64,000 nt of DNA, taken from positions 15,994,533 through 16,058,532 of the forward strand of contig NC_056529.1 of NCBI RefSeq assembly GCF_019175285.1, read 5' to 3'. How positions within the stretch are numbered: the first letter of the stretch is position 1; every line of letters starts with the position of its first letter. The notes below the pieces were generated by a model. The model had not been told where the DNA came from, searched no databases, and was given only the letters and a program-made list of their open reading frames with translations. The position numbers were made by a program, and so were the translations under genes. This DNA comes from Sceloporus undulatus (Eukaryota > Chordata > Lepidosauria > Squamata > Phrynosomatidae). This document shows, piece after piece, positions 28,110-41,045 of this stretch.

Positions 28110-31100
28110 CTACAGAGATTGTATTTTTAAAAAAATAAATTAGAGAACTCTTGCTAGAATTTAGTATTTTTCACTGCTTTGTGAGGGCTATTTCATGCCT
28201 TGTTCTTGTGAAGACGCATCTATATGAACAGAGGCCAATCCTTCCTCCATTCCCATTTCCCCTGCTCCATTCAATCTACTTTAGGCTGTTTAGATATACT
28301 GGGTAGCTTCAGGCATATCTGCACAAGCATTTCCCACATACCTAGTTGAAAACTAAAACTGAAACAGGATAGTTTCAAGACAGTAGGACTGTTTACACAC
28401 AAAATAAGCATCTCAACCTCACCCACCCCAACAAGTCACTGCTACACAAACAGGTCTAGCAGGAGCCAACAGCGAGACTAATCACTTACTCAACGGGCCT
28501 ACTCTTACATTTTGTTACTGAATGCTTTACTACCATTGGCAACTGACTGGCCTGACTCATTCATACCAGTCCAAAAACTAATCCCTGCCTTTCAGCAGTC
28601 TTTTGCTACTGAATGGAAACTGCAAATCTCGCTCTGAGTATTGCTCCACATTGAAACAGCACACGGTTCAGCTGCCCTCAACAGTAGTTCCAACAATTTG
28701 AATACCAGTGTCCTCATAACATGAGGCTGCCAATGCTGAAGTTGGGGGATCTTGCTCATATATTCCCCAATATATGGGGAATATGTTGGTGAAGCCTCTG
28801 CTTATGCTAGCCTGTGTACTTTTGTGGACACTGCGAAAGGAGCTTTCCAAAACCTTCCACCAATGCCTTTACCCAAAATGTGTAACAGAAACCAGGGTCA
28901 TTTAAGCCCTGCTCCATCTCCCTCACCACTGATGCTGCTGCCCTTGAGCCCCTGGGGAAGAAAGAGCAGCCATACAATGAGGCTGTTCCTTCCCTAAAGG
29001 TGCAATGGCATCTACAATGCACACCTATGTTCTCTGGCCAGAGGATAGACTCCCATCTTGACTACTCTCCTGCACTTGGAGAAGAAGCAAAGAAGAAAGA
29101 GCAGGCCCCACCACAGCCATGGAAACCCAGATTAAGTGCATTGGTGGAGACCTGTGCTAGGCCAATGAACTACTCCAATCTATGTTCACAGGGCATAAAG
29201 GCATGCTGTTGTATTTCTGCAGGGGTCTTAATGATGCAGAGAGTACTTTGCAGGGATTCAACAGGATATGCACACAATTCCACCAAAATACATTAGCCCA
29301 ATCCATACAGTTGGAAGAAAAGTTCAAATCAGAGTGTACTAGGTGGACAGAAAGAATCGTTTTCCATAAAGCAACAGGAAGACCTATTTTCTAAGATATC
29401 TTGACCATGTTAAGTGTCAATGCCTTGTGCCTCTATTTGGACAGAAGGAGCCGCCAGGAAAATTACCTGGCACTTCTACTCCCACAGAGGACACAATGCA
29501 TTTGCCCTGTGAGCAGGAGACATGCAGCAGCTATCCTAAGTGCTGACTCTTAAAATAGCCAGTTTCTGCTTTAATGATGCACTATTGTTCTTACTGATGT
29601 TATCTAAGCCTCTTTGAGAGATCTGCCAAGTGAAAAGTGGAATTAAAACGCTTAAAATAAAAGTACAGGAAGATTAAAACCTTTTAGTTAGAGATTTTAG
29701 GTAACAAATTGCAAATATAGGGCAGTCTGGGTTCTTACCTGAATGTGGTTTGTCATACTATGTTCATCCACCAGTCTGAACTGGTAAGTGGGTAGGGCTC
29801 AGCCTTTGAGAATGGAAGCAGCTCTGCTGAGGGCTTTGGGAAATAAGAACACCCTCCCAGCCCCAGAAAGAATTCCAGAGCTCTAAGGACATATATGCAA
29901 CCCTAAGCAATGATAAACAAGAATGTTAACAGTCTAGACTGGTGGATGAGCCTATCTAAGGGGACAGGACTGGGACAGGGGAGAAGAGAAACCAATGACA
30001 CCCATTAATCCAGACAGACCACTGAATTCTAGCAATCAGAAGGGATCCAGGTCCTGATGGCAGTAGACTACAGAAAACCCCTAAGCCTGTGGCAGCCTTG
30101 AACCAAGAGATGCTAGCTTTAGCTTCTGTGCTACAAATGAAATACTATAAGGACGAAGGGTCAAAAGATGCATATTCATTAGTGCCTTCCTCAACAGCAT
30201 GGCTTCTAAAAAAGCTAACTATTGATATATCAGTGTGTAATAAGATTAGCCAAGCTACTACCAGTTACAAATTTTAATTAAAGATGGCAGGGCCTGATGC
30301 CTCTGAGATGAATCTCCTACTCTTCTTTTGCCACTTGCTTCTTACTCTGGGCCACAATGATAACTATCAGGGGAGTCAAAACCACAGAGATTTCATTCTC
30401 ACGCACATAAAGGGATCCATTGCTCATGCAAGCAGTAGTAAAGCCAATAGCTTCTGGGATAAGCTATGAGCTCCAAAAGACTATGAGCCTTTGAAAAGTG
30501 CTGAGCAAAATGTTACAGTCATACTGGTCCTGGGAAAACGCCAATATTACTCAGGATGTATTATTTACTGGGACCTAAAAATTATTAGTACAATTGTTGC
30601 TTTCCTCCAGTGTACTTACTAGATCCAGGACAAATGAAGTTTTCTCCTTTTGTACAGAACTTCAAGTTACCATTTTGAGTCCCAAAACAAGGTTTACTAT
30701 TCTTCACAGCTAAGTTGCACACCTTCTGGAGCTATATGACCACTTAGTAAATCCATGCTGGTCAAGATGTTCTTTATAGTGTGGTGAAGCTTTAAGCTAT
30801 GTTTGGAGGTTATAAACACACGAGTAGAGGAGCAAAATGTTGGCTGTCTGTGAACCTTTTGAAATTTAGCCCACATATTAGCACAAAAACTGTTCTTTTT
30901 CACTGGCAGAGTAATCCAGGAATGGTTTACTATGTCTTATTTCAGAGGGCTATGCAACTGACTTTGTCTTTGGTACCCTTTAGGCCAAGGCTGGGCAAAT
31001 GTGCCCTTCCAGATATGTTTAGACCAGAACTTGCTTAACTCCTTATTATTAGCTGTACTGACTAAGGCCAGTAGGACATACATTTCTGGGTTGCCACCCC

Positions 31101-34100
31101 TGCTTTAGGCAGTAGGTCTTCCCTTGCTTGAAAACAAGTTCTATTCCTCCCCTTGTTTATTTTTGCAATTACAACTACCCAAGGTTTCTATTGTAGCAAA
31201 CAAGATAGATCCCCCTTTTCCATACCTTTTGAGTCAACATTTTATCCCTTGCTTCATCATGTATAGCTGGATTCCAGGGAGAAAAGCTGTAAGATAAGCA
31301 GAATATAAGCCTGTGATGGTGCGAATCTCCAAGCCTAAGGTAAAAATTTGATTTAAAGATGCATACAGAAGTCCCTAAGAGGAACAGATGAAACTGATAA
31401 TAACAACTCTATTAGATGTATTTAGAGCACATGTCTTGAGAACTGAAAGACAGGGCAAAACATTTGCAGGAAAATGATTTTTCACTGCCTCAGATCATCT
31501 CTGTTCAGTTGGTTTGGGTGCAAAATTCTTAGCATAAGTTAATTTTACATGTAAGTTTATCCTAAAAGAGCCTCTATGCTCTTGTGAGGCAGTCTTAAGC
31601 TGTAAGCAAGAAAAAACTTCACACTGTACAATGTGCTTTTTCTTATAGCTAAGGAGGAGGCCACACAACTCACTGGTTCTGGTGAATGTGAATTTTTCTT
31701 ACAACATTCAGTTTAAAAGGAGTTCCAATCCTAGAACCACACTAAGTTGATACACTGACAAGAGAAGCATTCTGTGCCATATTACAATATGTGGCATGTT
31801 AAACAGTACTAATTACCTACCTAATTGCATAGGGATCCTCTATTTTTGGTGGATCAAACAAGTGACTGCTGCATAGTCTAACACTATCGACCACCTTACT
31901 CTTGAAAAGCTGAATATCTTTTTCGTATCTATGAAAGATAAAGAGAAATAAAGACAAAAATATATATACCTCAGGGATTCATCTGAATATGTGGTGACAT
32001 TTTATAGGCATATGAAAAACAAGCTTTTGAGTTCTTTACTCTCACAAAATAAAAATCTCATTTATGTTTTAGAAAGCATGAACTCAAAGAGTTGAATTAG
32101 TCACAAGGCCAAGTATGACAGATCATAAGAGCCCAAACAATATGCCCTTCATTTCCCACAGCTGGCAAAATCCGCCTGAAAAACAATCCTATTTCAAAGC
32201 TCCAAAAAGCATACATTATTTCTCTAACTTTTCAATTGTGCCAAATTAACAATCCTATGGATCCCCAGAAAGCTCAACGCTCTTTGCCAAAAATGCCAGT
32301 ATTTGTTACCAAGGAGGACACAGTATATTCCAGAGAGGGTGAATTACATGAACTAGACTAGAGCCAAGATGAATGCTAGGGTTTCCCTAGTGAGGTTGAC
32401 ACCTGATACGAATGCCCCTGCAAGCCAGAGACTAATTTTAGGAACTTGCTGCTGAAAAGTAATTCTGTAACCAATGCACACAGAAAAAGCCATGAAAATC
32501 CGATATTACAGAGAGATGTAGTAGTCAAACTGGAGAAAACTGTGTTCCAAAGATACTCTTTTGCTTGAAGAGCACAACTCATACAAGGGCCCCACAGACA
32601 CTTACAGCACAGCAGCTTCAGGATTCAGAGGACTTGCAGTGTCTATCTTGTAGAAGACACGACGAGCATACATCAGTATTTGCCATATGTGATTGTGGTT
32701 TCGCCTTTAGAAGAAGCACAAGAAAGCTTGACTAGTGCATTTGATGGAGCAACCAAATTGAATTGCTCTGTTCACAATTTACGTTCTAGCACATGACACT
32801 GACCTCCACTTGGCAAATGCTCTTTTCACATCCAGTTCACCTGAGACGGGATCTACTAGTGGGTGGAAGATGGGCAGATCAAAAACCAAGCGCTGAGGGA
32901 AGAAAAAGCAGAATTTAAATCATATTAACAACAACAAATCAGCAGATCAGAAGACACAGAAATAATGAATACTTTTCCAAAGTACACTTGCTGTCCTTTT
33001 GCTGGTCAGAGGAAACACTGTTAAGGAGCACAACCAAATGGTTATTTACAACACTGTTCTAGACACAATTCTATTAAACACCCTTCATGCTACTCATTAA
33101 GGAATTGTGCTTTGGGGTACCTTCAAAGCATGCAAGTCCCCAAAAAGCAAATGTCTAAATGGAAGCACTGTGTTACATTGCACTAAGTGGGAAATCAGTC
33201 CAAAATAACAAATAACAGATATGCAAGTAATTACATCTCAATCTCTCACCAAAAAATTGATCCCAAAAACCTTGCAACTAAATACACACAAAATGGTTAA
33301 TATAATTAGAGATTGAGGGCAACTCTGACTGTTCAGAATAGAGTTTAGATTCAGTTTTCAGACTATTCCTTCCACAGCAAAGGGAAACAAGGAGATTCTG
33401 GTGGATTCAGTGACAACCCACAGAAACAGCCCTTCCACTGGCCTGCAGATACAAGAGTCATTTATGCCTCCAAACACTTGCCATAATTAATGAATATCAT
33501 TTGGGTACTGAAGTGATCAGCTATTACGTTTCTATGTGTAAACGTACAGTACAAGCCGTTCTCATATCTGCACTACCAGCACCTGTGAGCCAACTTTCAG
33601 AAACATTAGACGCTTCCCTTCAGAAACCCTGATATAATTTTCTCTCATTTTCAAAACCAAGACACAGAGAGAGAGTGTGTCAAGGAGAGGCATAAAATGA
33701 AGTCGATACAATTTGGCCACAAGCTTTTCTACAACTTGCTGCATTCTTGACAATATTAGCTACATTGCTGGCTGAAACTCTTTTAAATTTAAGTATGTAA
33801 GTATCTTTTAAATTAATTTCCCTTCAAAGCTTTCAAAGTAGTCTCTTGCACTTAAAAGGTTTACTGTTCACAGTATGGCTTGCCAAATATTCCTCTGCCA
33901 ATTGTCATAAAAATGTCCAAGCCTGGCTGGATTTCTTGAGATTTCCCAGAGCTAACAGAGGAAAGTGACATGGTAAACAAGAATCTTCTGTACATGTTCC
34001 AGGGCAACTAATTTTAAGAACAGATTTCAAGATACAAAAAGTAATCATAGCTGTGCATCAACCTAGAAAATGCAGCCAGATCATTTCATTTTTATATATA

Positions 34101-37100
34101 CTGTGAACATGGACGAAACAAAGAGCAAAAGAAGGAAGAAATCACTGCACTAAAAGGAGGTGTGTAGTTTAAGAGAATAAGCTCCAATCTTGGAAGCTCA
34201 CTAGTCAAGTCCTATTTTGGTTATCTATTCATGAGATGGCCCTCAATCTCTCTCCCCTTCAACATTCAAATACAACTAAGCTGCCCTACAGTTGAAGTGT
34301 AAGAGCTCTAATACAAGAACAATGCTTAGCATTACTCAATGTTCTGAGAAGCTTCATAGGTGCAAAGTTTTAGTGAACCCATACTCTAGCCTGCCGAGCA
34401 GATTCCTTCACTGGACGAGAAGTGTCCTATTCTCCATCATCCACCTGCTTTCTTGGAAGACAAACTATTTTCCTTCAGCTATCACTTGGCAGCAGTCATT
34501 CCCATCAGACTACAGAGGGATGAAACGGAAGCAAGGCTGAACCATCAGCTCTGTTAAGATAACAGCAGGCTCTTCCTTTTCTTGAACCATTTCCATTCTG
34601 GCTAGTCATTATAAGTTAAATCAAATTTTAACAAATGATGCCCATATCTGCTTTCTATCATCACTGCCTTCCCATCTCCTTTTTCTTTTATGCCAAGTCA
34701 TTTGCACTTTAAACCTGTGGCCAGCTGCTTTGAATGGTCACATGTAAACTTTCTGGCAGGAAAGTGGAATAGAAATGGTGTGAATAAATAGGCCTACAAA
34801 TAAAACAGTGCCAGAAAGGTTGGAGGCCTCAGTCCATTGCTACTTACAGGGCAATCACCATCTGGATAGTTGTCAGGGATGTAGACTGTAAATTTGAAAA
34901 CACCATCTTGGTACAGCCCGTGTCTTATGAATATTACTCCAAACCACACTATGGAAAAAAGAAGAAGAGGATGATGATGAGCAGATGCAGAAGATATTCC
35001 TTTCACATGCAGAAATAAAATTAAAAAAATCTTAAAACTTACTTAACGCCGATTGGTAAGAGGGTTGCACATAGACACCTGGCAGTTTCTGCTTCACAAC
35101 CAAGGTACTATAAGAAAAAGAGATCAATGCAAGTTAGGATTAAAGTAGAATACAAAATCCACACCTACACCAAGGCTATCAACTCTGAAAGCATTCATTT
35201 TTAGCTTAACAGCTAAGAAAGCCCTACCTTGCCATGAGAAGGCTCAGACAGTATGCCATGTGGAAGCCTTTTCCCTTCCCATATAGACAGAGCTCTCTAT
35301 ATAGAAGAACCATTCATGAACCCAAATTGAGTATTTAAGGACTTTTCATTGCTCTGAAGCAGCCAGCAGTGTGAGCCAGGGCAAGCAAGGGTCATCCAAC
35401 ACCAGAGAACCTGATCTAAGGTCAGCCACATGCTAAGTCACATGCTTGACAAGATTAACAGAGATGCATTTCAAATATAAGACAGCTGGTTGCAGGCCTC
35501 AAACATACTGAAATAGCCTATAAAACCATTTGGCTTTAAGAGACTCATCTAGCAAGTGCAGAAGCTAGATAGGCATGATAAGCAGGAGGCATGGGAAAAG
35601 GCTGCAGGGAGACAGCAAAACTGCAGGCACAAGCAAATGCAAGGTGGGAGAAGGAGGACAACACAGGGCTATGGGTTCTGAAGGCACATGATGCTCCCAC
35701 CTTGCTGAAGCTAAGCACTGCAGTGTCTGAACAGGATACTATTTGGAAACCGTAATACCACCATAATAAAAGTACATAATGGAGGTACATTCCCACCCCC
35801 AGCAGTTTAAGTAGCAGAGAAGCAGTGATAACAGATCCATTAGATAAATAAATTAGAAGTTCACCCATTTGTGGCCTCCCTTGCCACACAGACCAACTTA
35901 CAGGGTATATTTGAAAGATGACTTAAATTACTTCTGATGTTTTTCGGTTTAGTTTTTTTAAAGAACACATTACATAATATGATCAGATTACAAGTCTGTC
36001 AGAGGACACCCAAAGCTTCATCTGTGATGAATGATAGCAGTGAGAACAAGAGGAAGCTGTGTTCGGAACACAGCAGCATTAATGAATGGAATTTTACCCA
36101 GCCATCCTATGACAGCAAAACAAAGCGCATAGGCGGCCCTTTGCCAAAGCAGTGTGCCTCAAATAAGCCTTCATAAATACCCTTTTGGTCAGCTGAAGCA
36201 GACAAGTCTGTTTAATTGAACAAAGCCAGTCAACAAGACAGTGGCAAGCCCTGTCACCAAATGACCACAGCAAAACCTACCTCACAAAAAAGTGACTGCA
36301 AACATTAACTTCTAACATTAGCTTTCTGCATCAAGCTAAATTAAGAGGAATAGATTAGCATTTACTGAGCAGGGTTGATCCCCTTTTAAAGGAAGATAAA
36401 AATTACTATAGTCCTTGCTAGTTCTGTAAGCATGCCAAGGAAAGACTCACTCAGGCTGCACCCGCAATGCAAAAATAATCCTGACTGACACCATTTTAAC
36501 TGGAAGGGCTCCATACTATGGAATTCTTGGATTTCTCGTTTTGTGTGACATTTAGCCTTCTGTCAGTGCATTCTAGTGCCACAACAATCTACAATTCCCA
36601 GAATTTCATAGCATTGAGCCAGAGCAGTTAAAGCGGTATCAAACTGGATTATTTCTGCAATGCAGATGCAGCCATAGAGGTGCTGGGGTTTTGAAAATGC
36701 TGAAATTGCATCTAACTGTACGACAGCCTTCATCTGTTGCATCTCAGTTCAGCCAAAATTGCCTGCACAAAGAAAGAAATCTGTCAGCATTACAGGTTAA
36801 GTATCCCTTATCTGGAATTCCAAAATCTGAAGCACTCAAATCCAAAACTTTTTAATCTATAATACAAGTAGTGTACTACAAGTAGCATAGTATGAATATT
36901 TGTCCAAGTGTACTGGAGAGAGTCTGGTGAGAGATGCAGCTGGAGAGAGAAATGAGGATCTGTAAAATGGCAGGAATCCAGACCAACCACCATTTCACAG
37001 ATTATCAGTCTCTCTGCAGCCTCATTATGTCTAAGCAAATACATTATGTCTCATTATGGCTAAGCAAAATCCAAAATACAGAACAGTTCTGGCCCCAAGC

Positions 37101-38699
37101 ACTGTGGATAAGGGACACTCAACCTGTATATAACAAGAATTCCTAAAGGTATAGAAACCCCAAACTACTCTTAAATTAGCAAAGTCTGATAGTGCAATCT
37201 AGCAAGCATATTTCAAAACACACCTATTCAGCTCATTCTCTTTATAATAATTTTGTTCAGGAAGTACCAGTTAGGATTTTTAGCTAGACAGGGCATCAGA
37301 GGTAAGGATGCCTTGGTCCAAATGCACCATTACATTTGCCTTCCGATGGCAGCATGATGGAACAACTTCTTCTCCTACTGCAACTGTTGGAACCTCCAAA
37401 AACTAGTCCTATGGGACAGGTTTTGGGGATGTATATAGGAACCTTGATGTGAATTCTTGACTGCAGCCTGTTGCTTTTTCCACTGAAGCAACCAAGCCTC
37501 CAGCCACACTCTATTTGTCCAGTCCCACCTCATGCCTAACTTCTTGGTCATGCTGCAGTTTCACCATGAGATCAAACCTAATGCCTTTTAAAAAGCATTT
37601 TACTTTGCTCAAGGTAAGAGGAAAATTCCCAACGCATGAGTCCTGAAGAAAGGAAGATAAAAATATTAATAGTCCCTGCAAAGATGTTTCAAGAGGCATT
37701 CTTATCTCCTCAAGAATTTTACGTAATTCTTCCAAATGCCCACAGGACTGGCAAAAAAAGAAAGGAAAAGAAGACTCTCAGCATAAGTAAACAAACTGCA
37801 TACAAAGCAAGCTAACCAATACTTGGAAGACAGACTATGCTACTTGAAAATAAGCAGTAAAGTAGCAATCATATATAAAGTAATGCATTTCTAGAATCAA
37901 CACATACAATTCTGCCAGGAGGGAGTATTCTAAATAGAAAGGTCCATAAGAGGCATGTGTTCCATTCGTAGACTGGGCTGAAAGGGCAGGAGAAGCGGGC
38001 TTGGTCATTGGCACAGCATTTTTGGGAATTGAAGGCAGCTGTTTTTTTGGAGCGGTACGTGGAGGACTGCTTTTCAGCTCACCAACCAGAGCCTTTTCTT
38101 CTGTTTCAGGTCTCTGTTAAAGGACACAAAATATGAACAAGAACAGTTCATTTCAGTTGTATTCCACGGTTAACAGTACAGCCTAATTTATTCTCACCAT
38201 TGGGGCAATAACCTGAAAACTTATTGCAAAAGGATCTTTTAGCACCTCTGAGACTAATTGAAAGAAAGAAGAGGAAGAGTAAGCACAAAAGTTATGTCTG
38301 CTGGAATTGTGTTAGTTCTTTGACAATGTTTTGCTTTGCTTCATCCTTCAGATCCTTTGCTATATGGCCCTAAGTTTTACCATCAACTGATCCATGGGTT
38401 ATAGCAAAATCCATAGTTTTGGCCCCAAAACGTGCCCTCAACTTATACATGCGGTTGACTTATAGTCATGTATATACGGTATGCTTTCTATTTGATTCCA
38501 TGATACCTGTTTACAATGTCCAACAAACTTCTGACATGCACAGACTTTATGTATGCTGTTCAAAATATATGAAAGTCCCAGGTGGTGATGGGATAGGGAC
38601 TTCACACAGCACACATTAGAATAAGGTCTGCCTTGCAAACAGTCACACTCCACCTACCTTGCGTGTAGAACTTGTAGACATGCTCCAGAAAGGGTTCAT
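27999..38699 (-). CDS. AKTIP: AKTIP (FTS), UEV-domain AKT-interacting protein, complete, nine coding exons
   Basis: Ubiquitin-E2-variant protein of the FTS-Hook-FHIP complex, which links endosomal cargo to dynein; also reported to bind AKT and telomere/shelterin factors (family knowledge). Coding exons in transcript order: 38699-38658, 38113-37908, 35107-35043, 34948-34848, 32892-32804, 32704-32606, 31928-31821, 31286-31226, 28109-27999. Phases agree; total 882 nt, 293 aa against 292 recalled for human. Starts [14 protein letters not shown], ends [17 protein letters not shown]. The UEV fold covers about residues 75-230. At the E2 active-site loop it keeps His-Pro (148-149) but has GELDV, with Asp159 where active E2s carry the catalytic Cys, as known for FTS. 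No frame break seen. Convergent with RBL2, as in other vertebrates. Confidence 0.98.
28110..31225 (-). other. AKTIP last intron, mostly unrecognised
   Basis: No exon seen. Possible hAT-like remnant at about 30983-31110 (GGCCAAGGCTGGGCAAATGT). Short inverted motifs around CCACCAGTCTGAACTGGT near 29770 and CAGTCTAGACTGGTGG near 29930. Confidence 0.4.
31226..31286 (-). CDS. AKTIP: AKTIP exon 9 (residues 237-257)
   Basis: A 61 bp exon encoding [20 protein letters not shown] plus Lys. Ends in phase 0 at AAG/GTATGG. Confidence 0.96.
31821..31928 (-). CDS. AKTIP: AKTIP exon 8 (residues 201-237)
   Basis: Encodes [20 protein letters not shown] then [16 protein letters not shown], the C-terminal helices after the UEV core. 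Donor AG/GTAGGT. Confidence 0.96.
32606..32704 (-). CDS. AKTIP: AKTIP exon 7 (residues 168-201)
   Basis: Encodes [20 protein letters not shown]... with ILMYARR in place of human VLMYARR, then [13 protein letters not shown]. Acceptor TAAAG/G, donor CT/GTAAGT. Confidence 0.95.
32804..32892 (-). CDS. AKTIP: AKTIP exon 6 (residues 139-168), inactive E2 loop
   Basis: Encodes [20 protein letters not shown] then DVKRAFAKW. His148-Pro149 is retained while the catalytic Cys position is Asp159, so no thioester chemistry is expected. Confidence 0.97.
32893..34847 (-). other. AKTIP intron 5: nothing recognised
   Basis: About 2 kb of repeat-poor sequence between exons 5 and 6. No gene, RNA or element identified. 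Confidence 0.45.
34848..34948 (-). CDS. AKTIP: AKTIP exon 5 (residues 105-138), UEV core
   Basis: Encodes [20 protein letters not shown] then [14 protein letters not shown], the central beta-sheet of the UEV fold. Phase-0 donor CCT/GTAAGT. Confidence 0.98.
35043..35107 (-). CDS. AKTIP: AKTIP exon 4 (residues 83-105)
   Basis: A 65 bp exon encoding [20 protein letters not shown] plus Leu. Acceptor TTATAG, donor A/GTAAGT. Confidence 0.97.
36454..36673. mobile_element. Family A MITE, complete palindrome
   Basis: Ends GGCTGCACCCGCAATGCAAA / GCAATGCAGATGCAGCC; the right arm has TCTACAATTCCCAGAATTTC. In AKTIP intron 3. Confidence 0.85.
36793..37126. mobile_element. Tigger-like MITE, 334 bp, TA target
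   Basis: Ends CAGGTTAAGTATCCCTTATC / GATAAGGGACACTCAACCTG, flanked by TA on both sides. Confidence 0.85.
37908..38113 (-). CDS. AKTIP: AKTIP exon 3 (residues 15-83)
   Basis: Encodes the flexible N-terminus: [40 protein letters not shown] and [18 protein letters not shown]. Proline-rich and diverged at first, then strongly conserved where the UEV domain begins. Confidence 0.96.
38236..38265 (-). repeat. Penelope-like tail fragment
   Basis: AGCACCTCTGAGACTAATTG and the AAAGAAAGAAG stretch match, in reverse, the tail seen at 50565-50600. Confidence 0.5.
38266..38479. mobile_element. Family D MITE, 5'-truncated
   Basis: AGAGTAAGCACAAAAGTTATG through CATGTATATACGG then TA. Related copies at 39665 and 50809. 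Confidence 0.75.
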
Positions 38700-38775
38700 A
38701 ACGTGTATTCCAAATAGAGGGTTGTAAATATGCTATGCCTCCCAACTGCCTGGTTTTCTGGTGTTACTTTTTGTT
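38658..38775 (-). CDS. AKTIP: AKTIP exon 2 (5' UTR plus residues 1-14)
   Basis: ATG at 38699-38697 encodes [14 protein letters not shown], then donor AAG/GTAGGT at 38657. The 5' boundary at 38775 is inferred from a strong acceptor (pyrimidine tract ending TTTCTAG). Only 38699-38658 is coding. Confidence 0.9.
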
Positions 38776-39392
38776 CTAGAAACAAAAAAGCGAGATTACC
38801 AATTTAGTACCAGTATGTTAAAAAGTGAGACAGAGATTCCCATTCCACCTGAACCGTTTATGAACAGTCTCAGTATGCCCCCTCTGAAGACATAAACATC
38901 TTTTCATAGCTATGTATCAGGCCCTTTCAAGCTTTCTTATGTAGCCAAAAAAGGTGACAGCGTGTCTTTTTAAAGGCTGCTAGAACAGATCGCTCAAAAG
39001 AAGTAGAATTTAACATACAGTATCAGATTCAAATCATACAACTGCCCTACCTAAGGCCTTCAAAGACAACCTGTAGAACAAGGAGCTTTTAGTTGCTGCC
39101 TTAAGCCAAACCACCACCAAAAGCTCCTTCAACAGCCTTTGCATGTTGTTTAAAGTTTCAATTGTCTAAAGTTCTGTTCAAAGTGACACAGAGAAGATAA
39201 ATCAGCCTGATTTAGCAACTATAGTTTTATTGCACCCCACTTGCTTTTTTCCAAATCAAAGCTTCACATTTTCTTAGCAAACGCATATTCTCAAGCCCTC
39301 TCTGTGGAAAAGTAGATAATCCGGCAGCCATAGGGATAACAAAAATGCAAGTGTCAGTACTTCCAGGGTAGTATCAGTAGACTCAAGGACCT

Positions 39393-39612
39393 AAATACCC
39401 TAAGGCCAGATCCTCTCTGATTTTGGAAGCTAAATAGTGCCAAGACCTGGTTAGTATTGAACAAGAAACCAGTAAGGAATACCGAGCACTGCAGGCTATA
39501 TTTCAGAGAAAGGAACTGGCAAAACCACCTGTGAGTAGTGTATTCCTCACCTAAGAAAACCCTATCAAATGAATGGGGTTGCTATAAATTGATAGGGAAA
39601 ACACACACACAC
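39393..39612 (+). repeat. 5S rRNA-derived SINE
   Basis: The head follows 5S rRNA in order: CCAGATCCTCTCTGATTTTGG, GAAGCTAAATAGTGCC, CTGGTTAGTATTGAACAAG, GGAATACCGAGCACTGCAGG. The body (AACTGGCAAAACCACC, AAGAAAACCCTATCA) and (AC)n tail resemble the ACA SINE 3' part, so it is a chimera. Diverged; not a functional 5S gene. In AKTIP intron 1. Confidence 0.8.
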
Positions 39613-39664
39613 AAAACATCAGTAGGCCCAAGAAGGTGGGGTGCCTCTTCCCAAATCAGACTTA

Positions 39665-40034
39665 CTGTATATATTCATGCATGTGTCTAGAAACTTTGCT
39701 TAAAAAATTGACCCAAAAACCTGAGTTGACTTATCCATGGGTCAATGTAACTACTGTACTCCCTGGTGAAATGCAAGAGTTTAATCTGCCCTGGAAACAC
39801 TTCAACCCATTCTACTCTCTCATCTATCTAGCCTTTAGTATAAGGGCAAATAGTTATGCCTGGCAGAATTTTGTACGTTCTTTGGTATTGTTTTCCTTTG
39901 CTTTATGTCCGTCGTTACATCCTCCTAAATTTTACTTTCGCCGTATCCATGGGTCATATCAAAATCCATAATTTTGGCCCCAAAACCTGCCCTCAACTTA
40001 TATATGAGGTTGACTTATAGTTGAGTACATACGG
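39665..40034. mobile_element. Family D MITE
   Basis: Ends CTGTATATATTCATGCATGT / GTTGAGTACATACGG, TA at the left. Inner AACCTGAGTTGACTTATCCA and AATCCATAATTTTGGCCCCA blocks are shared with 50809-51201. Confidence 0.8.
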
Positions 40035-41045
40035 CATTTCTGTTTTCAGAGTATAGTAGCAGTTGAGGGAGGGGGAAAATAACATCAGATTAATAAGTAG
40101 GGGGCAAAGGACTAGAAAGGAACGAAACTAAAGCCAGTTAAAGAAAAATATTCAACACCGATCTGCTGAAAGTGGGAAGTACTATCTTTGCAATTTAAAC
40201 TATTGAACGGTGTAAAGTAGTTGTATGTGGTGTGTTAATTGTTTTATGTTTCAAAACCAATAAAAACACATAAAACACAGCTAATAGGTGTGTCATTAGG
40301 CTTCCCACATCTCAAGGGAACCAGCGGTAAGAGCGAAGCGCAAATATTTCCTAGTCTACATAAAGAAACCACACAGATATGTATTGAAAAACCAAGAATA
40401 GGGCTATTCAGAGTAACTACACTGCTACACTTGTGGCAAAGCTGGGATATAGAATACCAAACACAGCATGAAGAATTCAAGTGTGGTTACATTTAATTTA
40501 CTAAATAGTGCAACTAACTTCACACTTCTGCACAAAGGAACACATCTTAGCTTCGGTTTTAGCAGCCAGCAATCCTTTGCAAGAGCTGTATTGTAGAAGA
40601 GTATGCAAACTGGGTATAAAAACAGACACTGTTGTTGTTGTTGTTTGGTTCTCTTAAGATTGCAATGAAAACATTGAGTATTTCCAAGGGAATCTTAACA
40701 ATTTCCTCTGATATATATATGCTGCTCTCAAGTTATAGTCTCATCTTCCACATGCAACGCAAGCAAAATTGGGCGATATAGTCCACAAGGGAGAATAGAA
40801 GCTGAAATTTGCTCAGGGAGGTTGACAGCTTCATCCATCACTAACCATCGCTGCTCTCATTTTGAAAACCCTCATTTAGATGGCCGCCGTTATCTTTATT
40901 TTGCATATTCTCCGGTCCTAATGACTCTGAGGGAACTCATAAGTATCCAGTCAGGATCAAGACAGGTGCAAATGAGAATCAGACTTTTCTTTAAAATTCT
41001 CCTAATTCACATTTAAGGAGCGTTTCACAGAACAATCCTCTAGTC

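Noticed and set aside
35545-35889. 114-codon - strand open frame in AKTIP intron 3
   Set aside because: No family signature; overlaps a possible degraded 5S-like SINE fragment near 35697-35760 that was too weak to call.
39393-39500. Possible 5S rRNA gene
   Set aside because: Diverged from 5S and continues into a SINE body and AC-rich tail.
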